A stretch of DNA of 64,000 nt from Desulfarculaceae bacterium (GCA_020444545.1 JAHLKT010000001.1:62001-126000); one strand, 5' to 3'. Shown: positions 8,140 to 19,859, counted from the stretch's first letter. Program-made: numbers and translations. The notes: a model not told the origin generated them from the letters alone.

Positions 8140-8781
8140 ATGACCCCACCCACCCCGGACAATCCCCTCGGCAATCGCCGGGCCCAGCAAAAGGCCCATA
8201 CCCGGGAGCTGATCCTGGAGGCGGCCAAGGAGCTGTTCGAGACCCTGGGCTACGGCAAGACCACCATCCGGGCGGTGGCCAAGTTCGCCGGGGTGGGGGT
8301 GGGCACGGTGATGAGCCACTTCAAGGACAAGGCCTCGCTACTCTCCGCCGCCATGGTGGAGGACTGGGAACTGACCCGCGAGAAGGCCCGGACCACCCTG
8401 CCCCAAGGCGCTAGTGTCCGTGACCAGTTCCTGCACGCCACGCGGGTCTTTTTCGAGTATTACCTCCGTCGGCCCTCCCTTTCGCGCAACTTGCTAAAGG
8501 AAGTTTTCTTCACCCCCGAGGTGCGCAGCCCCTGGATGAGGGCCCAGGAGGAGGCCATGATAGCGGCGGGTTCGGAGGCCTTGCTCCTGGCCCAGGAGCA
8601 GGGCGAGATCAAACCTGAAGTTGATTGTCCGGTGTTGATGCAGGCCATGTTCTCCAACTACGTCTTCGTCTGCCTGTGGGGGCTCGGCCAGCCGGAGCCC
8701 GATGTCGAGGAAATGGACCGGATGTTGGCCAAGCTGATTGACCTGACCTTGCAGGGCGCGCTGGTTACGCCCCGAGGTTGA
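8140..8781 (+). CDS. TetR/AcrR family transcriptional regulator
   Basis: A 213-residue repressor. The N-terminal helix-turn-helix spans about residues 20-65 (TRELILEAAKELFETLGYGK...AVAKFAGVGVGTVMSHFKDK), and a C-terminal ligand-binding helical domain follows. The ATG at 8140 has AGGAG at 8130-8134; an upstream in-frame ATG at 8092 lies inside the operator cluster and is less likely. It is followed after 52 bases by dsrP in the same direction. The ligand is unknown. The nearby palindromes suggest control of its own operon, and hence of the DsrP-like module. Confidence 0.88.
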   Translation: MTPPTPDNPLGNRRAQQKAHTRELILEAAKELFETLGYGKTTIRAVAKFAGVGVGTVMSHFKDKASLLSAAMVEDWELTREKARTTLPQGASVRDQFLHATRVFFEYYLRRPSLSRNLLKEVFFTPEVRSPWMRAQEEAMIAAGSEALLLAQEQGEIKPEVDCPVLMQAMFSNYVFVCLWGLGQPEPDVEEMDRMLAKLIDLTLQGALVTPRG

Positions 8782-8833
8782 CGGCGAGCCGCCGCGGAAA
8801 GGACCCTGCCCCGCGGCAAAGAGAGGGAATGCA

Positions 8834-10024
8834 ATGTTGGAGTTGGCCCTGAAAGGCAACCGAGCCTATTGGACCTGGCTGTGCGCCCTGGCGGCCCTGG
8901 TCCTGACCGGGTTCGCCGTATATCTCTACCAGTACCACCAAGGCCTCATGGTCACCGACATGAGCCGCGACGTGTCCTGGGGCCTGTACATTGCCCAGCT
9001 CACCTTCCTGGTGGGCGTGGCCGCCAGCGCGGTAATGCTGGTGCTGCCCTATTATTTGCACCACTACAAAGACTTCGGGCGCATCACCATCCTGGGCGAG
9101 TTCCTGGCCATCGCCGCGGTGATCATGTGCATGCTCTTCGTCACCGTGGACCTGGGCAAGCCCAGCCGGGTGCTCAACATATTTTTGCACCCCACCCCGG
9201 GCTCGGTGATGTTCTGGGACGTGAACGTGCTCCAGGGCTATCTGATCCTGAACCTGATCATCGGCTGGGTGACCCTGGAGGCCAACCGCAAACAGCTGCC
9301 CCCGCCGGGCTGGGTCAAGCCGCTCATCTACCTGTCCATACCCTGGGCGGTGTCCATCCACACCGTGACCGCCTTTCTCTACGCGGGCCTGGCGGGCCGG
9401 GGATACTGGCTCACCGCCATCCTGGCCCCGCGCTTTCTGGCCTCGGCCTTTGCCGCCGGGCCGGCGGTGCTCATCCTGCTGGCCCTGGTGCTGCGCCGGG
9501 TGGCCGGCTTCGACTGCGGCCGCCGGGCCATCCAGACCCTGGCCAAGATCGTGACCTACGCCATCATCCTGCATTTGTTCTTCTTCTTCCTGGAGGTGTT
9601 CACGGTCTTTTACTCGGACATCCCCTCTCACACCGCGCACTTCAAGTACCTCTATTTCGGGCTGCACGGCGAAGGCAACCTGGTGGGCTGGATGTGGGCC
9701 GCCCTGGTCATGGGCTTCGGCGCGGTGACGCTTCTGTTGGTGCCGCGCTGGCGGGGGCGCCATGGCCTCCTGGCCCTGGCCTGCGTGATGGTCTTCGGCT
9801 GCACCTGGATCGACAAGGGCCTGGGCATGATGGCCGGCGGCTTCATCCCCAGCCCCCTGCACGAGGTGACGCAATACTCCCCCACCTGGGTGGAGCTGGT
9901 CATCACCCTGGGCATTTACTCCCTGGGCGCGCTCATGGTCACGGTGCTCTACAAGGTGGTCCTGGGGGTCAAGCGGGAGACCGGCGACGAGCGGCCGGTA
10001 GCCCCGGCGCAAGAGGCGGCGTGA
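8834..10024 (+). CDS. dsrP: DsrP/NrfD-type membrane quinol oxidoreductase subunit
   Basis: A 396-residue polytopic protein of the NrfD/PsrC superfamily with about ten hydrophobic helices. Segments such as SRDVSWGLYIAQLTFLVGVA, ILGEFLAIAAVIMCMLF and LIYLSIPWAVSIHTVTAF match my recollection of DsrP, the quinone-interacting subunit of the DsrMKJOP complex of sulfate reducers. The other subunits (DsrM, K, J, O) are not in the window, so this may be a paralogue in a reduced complex. AGAGGG precedes the ATG. The stop overlaps the GTG of a small membrane protein, indicating tight coupling. Subfamily assignment is from memory of the family, not a search. Confidence 0.8.
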   Translation: MLELALKGNRAYWTWLCALAALVLTGFAVYLYQYHQGLMVTDMSRDVSWGLYIAQLTFLVGVAASAVMLVLPYYLHHYKDFGRITILGEFLAIAAVIMCMLFVTVDLGKPSRVLNIFLHPTPGSVMFWDVNVLQGYLILNLIIGWVTLEANRKQLPPPGWVKPLIYLSIPWAVSIHTVTAFLYAGLAGRGYWLTAILAPRFLASAFAAGPAVLILLALVLRRVAGFDCGRRAIQTLAKIVTYAIILHLFFFFLEVFTVFYSDIPSHTAHFKYLYFGLHGEGNLVGWMWAALVMGFGAVTLLLVPRWRGRHGLLALACVMVFGCTWIDKGLGMMAGGFIPSPLHEVTQYSPTWVELVITLGIYSLGALMVTVLYKVVLGVKRETGDERPVAPAQEAA

Positions 10025-10464
10025 AGGCCGACTGGCAAACCACGCCCCTGATCCTGGCCGGCCTGATGTGCCTGGCCCTGGCCCTGCTGCACCTGGAGAT
10101 CATCATCATGGGGGCCCCGGCCTATGTCTACTTCGGGGCCGGGGAGCGCATGGCCGAGCTGGCCCGGGAGGGATCCTGGCTGCCCGGGCTGCTCACCGCC
10201 CTGGTAGCCCTGCTCCTGGCCATCTTCGGGGCCTACGCCCTGGCCGGGGGCGGGGCCATCCGCCGCCTGCCCTGGCTGCGGCCCATGCTGCTGGGGGTCT
10301 GCGCCGTGTTTTTGGTGCGCGGCGCGCTGGCCGTGCCCCAGGGCGTAAGCTGGTTGGGCGGCGGCGGCACGGGCAAGGAGCTGAGCTTCTCGCTCTTCTC
10401 CCTCTTGCTGGGCCTGCTCTTTGCCTGGGGCCTGGTCATCCGCTGGCACAGGATGAGAGACTGA
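10021..10464 (+). CDS. Small four-helix membrane protein, partner of DsrP
   Basis: A 147-residue protein starting at a GTG that overlaps the dsrP stop by four bases. It begins (M)KADWQTTPLILAGLMCLALALLH and has four hydrophobic segments, near residues 8-26, 57-78, 85-104 and 121-140, with short charged linkers (EIIIMGAPAYVYFGAGERMAELAREGSW between helices 1 and 2). I do not recognise a family. Position and overlap suggest it accompanies the DsrP-like subunit, perhaps as a stabilising or quinone-site protein; that is inference. Confidence 0.75.
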   Translation: MKADWQTTPLILAGLMCLALALLHLEIIIMGAPAYVYFGAGERMAELAREGSWLPGLLTALVALLLAIFGAYALAGGGAIRRLPWLRPMLLGVCAVFLVRGALAVPQGVSWLGGGGTGKELSFSLFSLLLGLLFAWGLVIRWHRMRD

Positions 10465-10544
10465 GGCGTTGAATCCCCTTGCCATGGCCCCGCTTCCCTG
10501 AAAAAATGGCCGCGCCGACCAACCTTCATCCGGGAAGCGCCGCC

Positions 10545-10991
10545 ATGAGCTATATCCAGTCCTATTACCCCGCCGAGGCCACCTGCTACGGCTGCGGCCC
10601 GTCCAACCCCCATGGCCTGCAAATCCATAGCTACTGGGACGGCGAGATCGCCACCTGCGCCTTCACCCCCGGGCCGGAGCAGACGGCCTATCCCGGCGTG
10701 GTCTACGGCGGGCTCATCGCCAGCCTCATCGACTGCCACTCCATCGCCACGGCCATCGCCGCCGCCTACCAGTCCGAAGGCCGGGCCATGGACACGGAGC
10801 CCGGCATCACCTACGTCACCGGCAACCTCAACGTGTCCTACCTCGCTCCCACCCCCTTGGGGCCGGAGCTGACTCTCAAGGCCTGGATCAAGGAGGCGGG
10901 CCCCAAAAAGTCCGTGGTGCTCTGCGAGCTGAGCGCCGAAGGCAAGGTCACCGCCAAGGGCGAGACCATCGCGGTGCGCTTCGGGGGGTAG
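10545..10991 (+). CDS. PaaI/hotdog-fold thioesterase family protein
   Basis: A 148-residue hotdog-fold protein. It shows CYGCGPSNPHGLQI (about 13-26), a start common to PaaI-like acyl-CoA thioesterases, then PGVVYGGLIASLIDCHSIATA, the helix that normally carries the catalytic acid, and a final strand AKGETIAVRF. The ATG at 10545 follows GGGAAG; an upstream in-frame ATG at 10479 would add an unconserved 22-residue tail. The likely substrate is a small or medium acyl-CoA, but the sequence does not fix it. It sits 80 bases after the DsrP module and directly abuts the next gene. Confidence 0.82.
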   Translation: MSYIQSYYPAEATCYGCGPSNPHGLQIHSYWDGEIATCAFTPGPEQTAYPGVVYGGLIASLIDCHSIATAIAAAYQSEGRAMDTEPGITYVTGNLNVSYLAPTPLGPELTLKAWIKEAGPKKSVVLCELSAEGKVTAKGETIAVRFGG

Positions 10992-11345
10992 ATGGGGATG
11001 GGGTCCAAAAGCCTCAAGCGCATCCGCTGGACAGCCCGCATCCTGTCGCTAGCTATCTTGGCTTTTGGCCTGCCCTTTTACTTTGGCTACGGCAACCCCC
11101 TGCCCTTCCTCAACCCGGCCTACTCCCTCCTGGACAACGCCTGGTTGTGCATCTTTCCCCTGATGTTCCTGGGGCTCATCCTGGGCTGGAAGTATGAAAG
11201 GCTAGGCGGCTGGCTGGTCTGCGCGCCCATAGCGGTTGGCATGGTATTGGGCCTGGCCATGGATGGCGAGCTAGTGGTGCACATGCTGGTGCCCCTGGCG
11301 GTGGGGGTGTTGTACCTGGTGGTTGGGTATAAGCGATCCGCCTGA
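10992..11345 (+). CDS. Small integral membrane protein, unknown
   Basis: A 117-residue protein whose ATG immediately follows the stop of the thioesterase gene, so it is co-translated. After a basic N-terminus (KSLKRIRWTAR) there are three or four hydrophobic helices: LSLAILAFGLPFYFGY, LCIFPLMFLGLILGW, LVCAPIAVGMVLGLAM and LVPLAVGVLYLVVGY. No cysteine or charged motif suggests a catalytic role. I do not recognise the family. A start at the second ATG (10998) is equally possible. Repeat copy B begins right after the stop. Confidence 0.72.
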   Translation: MGMGSKSLKRIRWTARILSLAILAFGLPFYFGYGNPLPFLNPAYSLLDNAWLCIFPLMFLGLILGWKYERLGGWLVCAPIAVGMVLGLAMDGELVVHMLVPLAVGVLYLVVGYKRSA

Positions 11346-11348
11346 CAT

Positions 11349-11603
11349 GGGTGGCCCAGACAGCTCGCCTGTCTGGGTGCCGCAGGCAAAAAAAGGTTCA
11401 GTACAACCCCTCGCACCTACCGAACCGTCTGTTTAGTCGCACCACACCGCCCAACCTCCTGTTGCTCCGCTGCGCTCCGCAACCCCGACAGCAAGCTGTC
11501 GGGGCCACCCGGACTCTTCTTCATTCCAAACCTCTTCTTCTCCCTCTTCCTCCCTGCTGCCCCCGATAGCTCGCCTATCGGGGTGGCGCAGCCACAAGAA
11601 ATC
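11349..11603 (-). repeat. Dispersed three-hairpin repeat, copy B
   Basis: The reverse complement aligns with copy A end to end. Hairpins are CCCAGACAG/CTGTCTGGG (11355-11377), CCCCGACAGC/GCTGTCGGGG (11483-11504) and CCCCGATAG/CTATCGGGG (11561-11583). Bases inside the stems differ from copy A in a paired way (GATAGC versus GACAGC with matching GCTATC versus GCTGTC), while the module between hairpins 2 and 3 (GTTGCTCCGCTGCGC...) is identical over 23 bases. Confidence 0.8.
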
Positions 11604-11625
11604 TTCCCTCGCCCCAATTAATTTA

Positions 11626-11664
11626 CCCGGGCAATATTGACAGTCGAATTTTACCCTGGTAAAA
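11626..11664 (+). promoter_or_regulatory. Two palindromic boxes upstream of the DUF2239 gene
   Basis: TTTACCCGGGCAA (about 11622-11634) and the 7-bp-arm palindrome TTTTACC-CT-GGTAAAA (11649-11664) share the half-site TTTACC. They lie within 75 bases of the DUF2239 start, with TTGACA (11636-11641) between them as a possible -35. Probable operator and promoter region. Confidence 0.5.
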
Positions 11665-11696
11665 ATGCCTCCTACTCATCACGGAGGTTTCGCGTC

Positions 11697-12302
11697 ATGC
11701 AACAGAGGCAAAGCAGCGAGTGCGCCGCTTTCGAAGGCTCCCGCTGCCTGGCCAGCGGCGAGCTGCACCAGGTGGCCCGCGAGGTGAAGGGCTTTTTGGA
11801 TAGCAACCAGAATGTGTCGGTGCTCATCTTCGACGCCGAGACCGGCAAGCCGGTGGAGCTGGACTTCCGGGGCACGGAGGCCGAGGTCCTGGCCCGCCTG
11901 GAGCCCGCCACGCCGGACGCCGCGCCCGCCGAGGCCCCTGCCCCGGCCAAGCGCGGGCCGGGACGCCCCAAGCTGGGGGTGGTCTCGCGGGAGGTGACGC
12001 TGTTGCCCCGGCACTGGGATTGGCTGAACGCCCAGCCAGGGGGGGCCTCGGTGACTCTGCGCAAGCTGGTGGAGCAGGCCAAGAAGGCCAACCAGGGCCG
12101 CGAGGCGGTGCGCCGGGCCCAGGAGGCGGCCTACGGCTTCATGTCGGCCATGGCCGGCGACCTGCCCGGCTTCGAGGAGTCCACCCGCGCCCTGTTCGCG
12201 GGCGATGCGGGCCGCTTCAACGAGCTGACCGAGCCCTGGCCCCAAGGGGTGCGCGAGTTCGCCCGCAAGCTGGCCGCGCCCGCCTTCCCGGCTGCTCAAT
12301 AA
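11697..12302 (+). CDS. DUF2239 family protein
   Basis: A 201-residue protein of the DUF2239 family. The first 60 residues form a small alpha/beta region (FLDSNQNVSVLIFDAETGKPVELDFRG). A Pro/Ala-rich linker with the AT-hook-like RGPGRPKLG (about 86-94) follows, then the conserved VSREVTLLPRHWDWLNAQPGGASVTLRKLV block. The C-terminal half is helical. The ATG at 11697 is chosen for ACGGAGG 10 bases upstream. The family has no assigned function; the linker motif and the palindromic boxes upstream make a DNA-binding autoregulator plausible. Repeat copies B and C flank the gene on either side. Confidence 0.82.
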   Translation: MQQRQSSECAAFEGSRCLASGELHQVAREVKGFLDSNQNVSVLIFDAETGKPVELDFRGTEAEVLARLEPATPDAAPAEAPAPAKRGPGRPKLGVVSREVTLLPRHWDWLNAQPGGASVTLRKLVEQAKKANQGREAVRRAQEAAYGFMSAMAGDLPGFEESTRALFAGDAGRFNELTEPWPQGVREFARKLAAPAFPAAQ

Positions 12303-12308
12303 AAAACA

Positions 12309-12337
12309 GCGGCCCCGGCATCATGCGCCGGGGCCGC
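12309..12337 (-). terminator. Hairpin between the DUF2239 gene and the minus-strand operon
   Basis: The 11-bp perfect stem GCGGCCCCGGC/GCCGGGGCCGC has, on the minus strand, a following TGTTTTTT. It best serves as the terminator of the rpoD operon coming from the right, and may also stop the plus-strand gene weakly. Confidence 0.7.
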
Positions 12338-12349
12338 CCTCAACAAACT

Positions 12350-12412
12350 TTCCTTATCTCTGCTGCCCCCGATAGCTCTGCTATCGGGGCGCCCTAGGCG
12401 CAAGAAATCTTT
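12350..12412 (-). repeat. Dispersed repeat, partial copy C (first module only)
   Basis: Reverse complement: AAGATTTCTTGCGCC, then the hairpin CCCCGATAGC-TCT-GCTATCGGGG (12367-12389 on the plus strand), then GGCAGCAGAGATAAG. This matches the hairpin 1 module of copies A and B; hairpins 2 and 3 are absent. Confidence 0.75.
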
Positions 12413-12421
12413 CGCGCCGCC

Positions 12422-12799
12422 CTAGCCCAAATCCACCTCGTCGGCCGGGCGGCCTCCCCGCAGGCCCCAGTTCTCCTTGGGCGACTCGATCAGATGCACG
12501 AACACGTTCTCCGGGCTCAGGCCGGTATGGCGGCGCACCACCGCGTCCAGGGCGGCCACCAGGCGGGCCTTGACCTCGCGGGTGCGGCCGGAGAACAGGT
12601 GCAGCTCCACCAGCACGAAACCGGGGTCGCGCTCCGGGTGCACGCTGCGCTGGGCCTGGGGCGCGGCATAGACGATGACCTTGCCGAACTGGGGCGGCAC
12701 CCCCAGGCTCTCCACCACCGCGTGGCGCAGCTCATCGGCCAGGGCGGCGCGGCCCTCAAGGGGCAGGCTCTCGCTAAGGTGCACCACGGCCACGGGCAT
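12422..12799 (-). CDS. Tautomerase superfamily protein
   Basis: A 125-residue protein with Pro directly after the initiator Met (MPVAVVHLSESLP), the catalytic N-terminal proline of the 4-oxalocrotonate tautomerase superfamily. A C-terminal block (LSPENVFVHLIESPKENWGL) resembles tautomerase monomers of about 125-130 residues. The substrate cannot be told; keto-enol tautomerisation or dehalogenation-type chemistry are both known in the family. It is the last gene of the minus-strand run that starts at yqeY, 7 bases after the preceding gene. Confidence 0.8.
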   Translation of the reverse strand: MPVAVVHLSESLPLEGRAALADELRHAVVESLGVPPQFGKVIVYAAPQAQRSVHPERDPGFVLVELHLFSGRTREVKARLVAALDAVVRRHTGLSPENVFVHLIESPKENWGLRGGRPADEVDLG

Positions 12800-12806
12800 G
12801 GGCGGC

Positions 12807-13277
12807 CTACTTGCGGCCCGGATCGGGAATGCGCGGGAGCATGGCCCCGGGTCGGTTGCCCTGGGAGGCGGCCGGCGGGGCGCTGGCCTTGATTTCGCCG
12901 TAAAAGGCGCGGCCCAGCTCGGAGACCGGCTTGCCGTCCCGCTCGAAGCGCAGGGCCATCCAGATGGTGGTGCGGCTGAAGTTGTGGCTGAAGCGGTAGA
13001 GTTTCAGGCAGGGGTTGGACTCGGCCAGGGGCTTTAGCTTGCGCCTAACCTCGCGCGAGCTGTTGACCCGGGTGAGGTAGGAGACCTCCAGACCCGGGCC
13101 GTTGGCCACGAATAGCTTGTAGTCCCCGATGGCGGCGCGGGTCAGAAACACGTTCACCCCCTGGGCCGACCAGGCAACGCCAGAGGCCACCGGCTGGTCC
13201 GGGGGCAGCCCTCGGGCCCAGGCAGGGGCGGCCAGCAGGGCCAGGGCCAGCAGGCAGCCTGCCAGGATGCGTCTCAT
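12807..13277 (-). CDS. Secreted/periplasmic protein of unknown function
   Basis: A 156-residue protein with a clear signal peptide (MRRILAGCLLALALLAAPAWA, cleavage near residue 21). The mature part alternates hydrophobic and polar residues and includes VNVFLTRAAIGDYKLFVANG, LKLYRFSHNFSRTTIWMALRFERDGKPV and a Pro-rich tail. I recognise no family. It lies 31 bases after rpoD and 7 bases before the tautomerase gene, so it is probably expressed with them, though a weak internal promoter cannot be excluded. Confidence 0.75.
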   Translation of the reverse strand: MRRILAGCLLALALLAAPAWARGLPPDQPVASGVAWSAQGVNVFLTRAAIGDYKLFVANGPGLEVSYLTRVNSSREVRRKLKPLAESNPCLKLYRFSHNFSRTTIWMALRFERDGKPVSELGRAFYGEIKASAPPAASQGNRPGAMLPRIPDPGRK

Positions 13278-13308
13278 GATGTAGGTCTCCCGGCTGGGGC
13301 GGCGCGTA

Positions 13309-15066
<1,758 letters not shown>

Positions 15067-15069
15067 GCT

Positions 15070-16878
<1,809 letters not shown>

Positions 16879-16881
16879 AGG

Positions 16882-19368
16882 CTAGTCCCTCAGCTCGGCC
16901 ACGGTGACCCCGGCCCCGCCCTCGCCCCGCACCCCGGCCCGGATGGAGGCCACGGCCGGGTGCTTCTCCAGATAGGCCCGCACCCCCGCGCGCAAACGGC
17001 CGGTGCCCACCCCGTGCACCAGCTTCACCTCGCGGCGGCCGGCCACCAGGGCCTGGTCCAGGGCCTTATCCACTAGAGGCAGGGCGTCTTCCACCGTCTT
17101 GCCGATGAGCTTGAGCTCCAGGCCGTCGCCCCCGCTGGCCTGCACCGCCACGCCCTTGGCCGGGCGGGGCTTCTGCGCGCTGGGCTGGGTGTGGGCCCCG
17201 TCGGGCAGGGCCTCCAGCTCGGCCAGGGGCACCATGACCCGCACCCCGGCCACGCCCACCGAAACCGGCACCGCCTCGCGGCCCTTGCTGGGCGCTTCCA
17301 AAAGCACTCCCTGCTGGCCCAGGCGCAGCAGGCGCACCGGGCTGCCTTCCTTGAGGCCTTTCACCTCGCCGGAATCGGACGCAGCCGGGGATTCGGGAGC
17401 GCCGGCGGCCTTTTCCACCGCGCCCAAGGCCTCGCGCCGCGCGGCGTAGAGATCCTGGCGCACCGCGCCCGCCTTGATCTGCTCGCCTTCTTCCTTCTTT
17501 TCCTCGGCCTGCTGCAAGATCTCGGATAGCTGCTTTTCCAGACGGGCGGCCACCTCGCGCACCCGGCGCTTGCCCTCGGCCAGGGCCCCGGCCCGCTCCT
17601 GGGCCGCCTGGCGCTTGAGCCGCTTGGCCTCGTTGCGCTCGTTCTGGGCGGCCAGGCGCTCGCTGGCGGCGGCGGCCCGCTCGCGGCGGGCCTCCTGGCG
17701 GGCGGCCTCGGCCTCCCTGAGGAGGGCCACGGTCTGGCGCTCGGCGGTGTCCAGGTCCGCCTCGGCCGCGGCGATGATGCCCTTGGGGAAGCCCAGGCGC
17801 GCGGCCACCCCCAGGGCGTCGCTGAATCCCGGCGCGCCGTAGTGCAGCTGGAAGGTGGGCGCGCCGGTGGCCCGGTCAAAGGCCACGGAAACGTTCTGGG
17901 CGTGGGAGTGCAAATTGGCGTAGGCCTTGAGCCGGTGATAGTGGGTGGTGGCCAGCACCGTGGCCCCCCGCTGGGCCAGCCAGTCCAGAATCGCCGTGGC
18001 CAGGGCCGAGCCCTCGCTGGGGTCGGTGCCGTTGCCTATCTCGTCGATGAGGAACAGGGCCCCCGGCCGCGCCCGCCGCACCATGTCGGCCAAGCGGCCG
18101 GCGTGGGCGGTGAAGGTGGAGAGGTCGCGGCCCAAATCCTGGTCGTCGCCCACCTCGGCCGCCACCCAGGAATAGAGCGCCACCCGGCTGCCCCGGTCCA
18201 GGGGCGGATGCATCCCGCACATGGTCATCAGGGTGACCAGGCCCAGGGTCTTCAGGGTGACGGTCTTGCCGCCCGCGTTGGCCCCGGAGATCACCAGTAC
18301 CCGGCTCTCCGGGTCCAGGCGCAGATCGATGGGCACGCAGGCGCCCTTGCCCAGAGAGGCGCGCCAGGCCAACAGGGGATGCCGCGCCTTGATCAGCTCC
18401 ACCTCGCCCTCGGTCAGCCGGGGCTCGGAGCAATCCAAACGCTCGGCCAGGCGGGCCTGGGCCAAGAGGCAGTCCAGCTTGGCCAGGGCGGAAACGTTCT
18501 CCTTGAGAGCCTGGGACTGCTCGGCCAGCTGCATCGCCGCCCGCTGCAAGACGCGGATCTCTTCCTCGCGCTCCTGGGCGCTCAAGAGGGCCAGGCGGTT
18601 GTTGCCCTCCACCGCGCTCAGGGGCTCCACGAAGCAGGTGGCCCCGGAGCCCGAGGTGTCGTGGATGATGCCCGCCACCCGGCCCTTGGCGTCGGCCTTC
18701 ACCGGCACCACGAAGCGCCCGGCCCGCTGGGTCACCACTTGATCCGAAAAGGCGCTGCCCAGGCCGCTGTCGCCCACCAGGCCCATTAGCTCGGCCCGGA
18801 GGCTCTCGCGCGCCCGGCCCGCCTCGCGGCGCACCCGGGCCAGCTCCGGGCTGGCCGCCGAGGACACCGAGTGCCCCGGCCCGATGATGGCGCGCAGCTC
18901 CTTGGCCAGGGCGGGCAAGGGGGTGATCTGGTTGGCCAGGCGGAAAAGCTCGTCGTGCACGCCCTCGCTGGGGGCCAGGAAAGAGACCGCGCGCCCGGCC
19001 GCGCCCAGGAAGTCGGCCATGACCTCCAGCTCCTCGGGCACCAGGAAAGCGCCCACCGGACCCAGGCGGCCCAGCAGGGGGCGCACGTCGTCCAGGCCGT
19101 CCAGGGAGGGCCGCCCGTACTCTTCCATGAGCTCGCGGAGCTGGCTCAGGCGGCGCAGGCGGCGCTCCACCACGGCGCGGTCCGGGCAGGGGCGCAGGGC
19201 CCTGGCCCGCTCCGCCCCCAGGGGGCTCACGGCCAAGGAGGCCACCCGGTCCAGCAGGGGGGCCAGCTCCAAGACGGCCAGGGTCTGGGCGTCGGCGCAG
19301 GGCTCCGCCCCGGCCCCGGGATCGCCCCGGCCCGGGCCTTTATCTATGGGGCCTGAGTAATAGTGCAT
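16882..19368 (-). CDS. mutS2: Endonuclease MutS2
   Basis: An 828-residue MutS2. The N-terminal lever and clamp region is followed by the MutS ATPase with Walker A GANAGGKT and Walker B LFLIDEIGNGTDPSEGSALA. Then come a long charged coiled coil (about 520-640) and a C-terminal Smr nuclease domain with LVHGVGTGRLRAGVRAYL. Members act in recombination suppression or ribosome rescue rather than mismatch repair. The start is uncertain: no good ribosome-binding site lies before 19368 and the first 25 residues (rich in Gly/Pro) look unconserved, so a downstream start is possible. Confidence 0.93.
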   Translation of the reverse strand: MHYYSGPIDKGPGRGDPGAGAEPCADAQTLAVLELAPLLDRVASLAVSPLGAERARALRPCPDRAVVERRLRRLSQLRELMEEYGRPSLDGLDDVRPLLGRLGPVGAFLVPEELEVMADFLGAAGRAVSFLAPSEGVHDELFRLANQITPLPALAKELRAIIGPGHSVSSAASPELARVRREAGRARESLRAELMGLVGDSGLGSAFSDQVVTQRAGRFVVPVKADAKGRVAGIIHDTSGSGATCFVEPLSAVEGNNRLALLSAQEREEEIRVLQRAAMQLAEQSQALKENVSALAKLDCLLAQARLAERLDCSEPRLTEGEVELIKARHPLLAWRASLGKGACVPIDLRLDPESRVLVISGANAGGKTVTLKTLGLVTLMTMCGMHPPLDRGSRVALYSWVAAEVGDDQDLGRDLSTFTAHAGRLADMVRRARPGALFLIDEIGNGTDPSEGSALATAILDWLAQRGATVLATTHYHRLKAYANLHSHAQNVSVAFDRATGAPTFQLHYGAPGFSDALGVAARLGFPKGIIAAAEADLDTAERQTVALLREAEAARQEARRERAAAASERLAAQNERNEAKRLKRQAAQERAGALAEGKRRVREVAARLEKQLSEILQQAEEKKEEGEQIKAGAVRQDLYAARREALGAVEKAAGAPESPAASDSGEVKGLKEGSPVRLLRLGQQGVLLEAPSKGREAVPVSVGVAGVRVMVPLAELEALPDGAHTQPSAQKPRPAKGVAVQASGGDGLELKLIGKTVEDALPLVDKALDQALVAGRREVKLVHGVGTGRLRAGVRAYLEKHPAVASIRAGVRGEGGAGVTVAELRD

Positions 19369-19412
19369 ATACGACCGGCCAGGAAGCCTCTCGCGGATGG
19401 CAACCGGCTTGT

Positions 19413-19859
19413 TCAGGACTGCAAACGCTGGCGCACGAGTTGGTTAACCAGCTTGCCGTCGGCCTGTCCCCCCAGCTTGGCCATGGCCGCCTTCATCACC
19501 GCGCCCATGTCCTTCATGCCCTGCGGCTGCACCTCGGCGAACACCTCGTCCAAAGCCTTGGCCACGGCCGCCTCGTCGAGCTGGGCCGGCAGATAGGCCT
19601 CGATGATGGCCAGCTCGGCCTTCTCCCGGTCGGCCAGGTCCTGGCGCCCGCCCTTTTCGTACTGGTCGATGGAGTCGCGGCGCTGCTTGGCCATGGAGGC
19701 CAAGACCTTCAGCTCCTCCTCGTCGGTCAGAGGCTCGCGCTTTTCCTTTTCCTGGTTCTTCAGGGCGGCCCGGATCAGCCGCAGACAGGAGGTGGCCAAC
19801 TCATCCTTGGCTTTGAAGGCGGTTTTATAGTCCGCCTCGACGGTTTGAGCCAGACTCAC
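19413..19859 (-). CDS. yqeY: GatB/YqeY domain-containing protein
   Basis: A 148-residue YqeY-like protein, helical throughout, related to the tRNA-binding C-terminal domain of the GatB amidotransferase subunit. Visible blocks are DELATSCLRLIRAALKNQE, EKAELAIIEAYLPAQLDEA and VMKAAMAKLGGQADGKLVNQ, all typical. The GTG at 19859 is preferred because GGGGAGGA lies 7 bases upstream and it gives the normal length; a longer frame to 19943 is probably untranslated. The gene heads the minus-strand operon and is divergent from the deacetylase gene. Its precise cellular role is not established. Confidence 0.9.
   Translation of the reverse strand: MSLAQTVEADYKTAFKAKDELATSCLRLIRAALKNQEKEKREPLTDEEELKVLASMAKQRRDSIDQYEKGGRQDLADREKAELAIIEAYLPAQLDEAAVAKALDEVFAEVQPQGMKDMGAVMKAAMAKLGGQADGKLVNQLVRQRLQS

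Noticed and set aside
6495-12412. CRISPR array suggested by recurring short palindromes
   Set aside because: The copies are far apart, differ in spacing and lack regular spacers; no cas genes are near.
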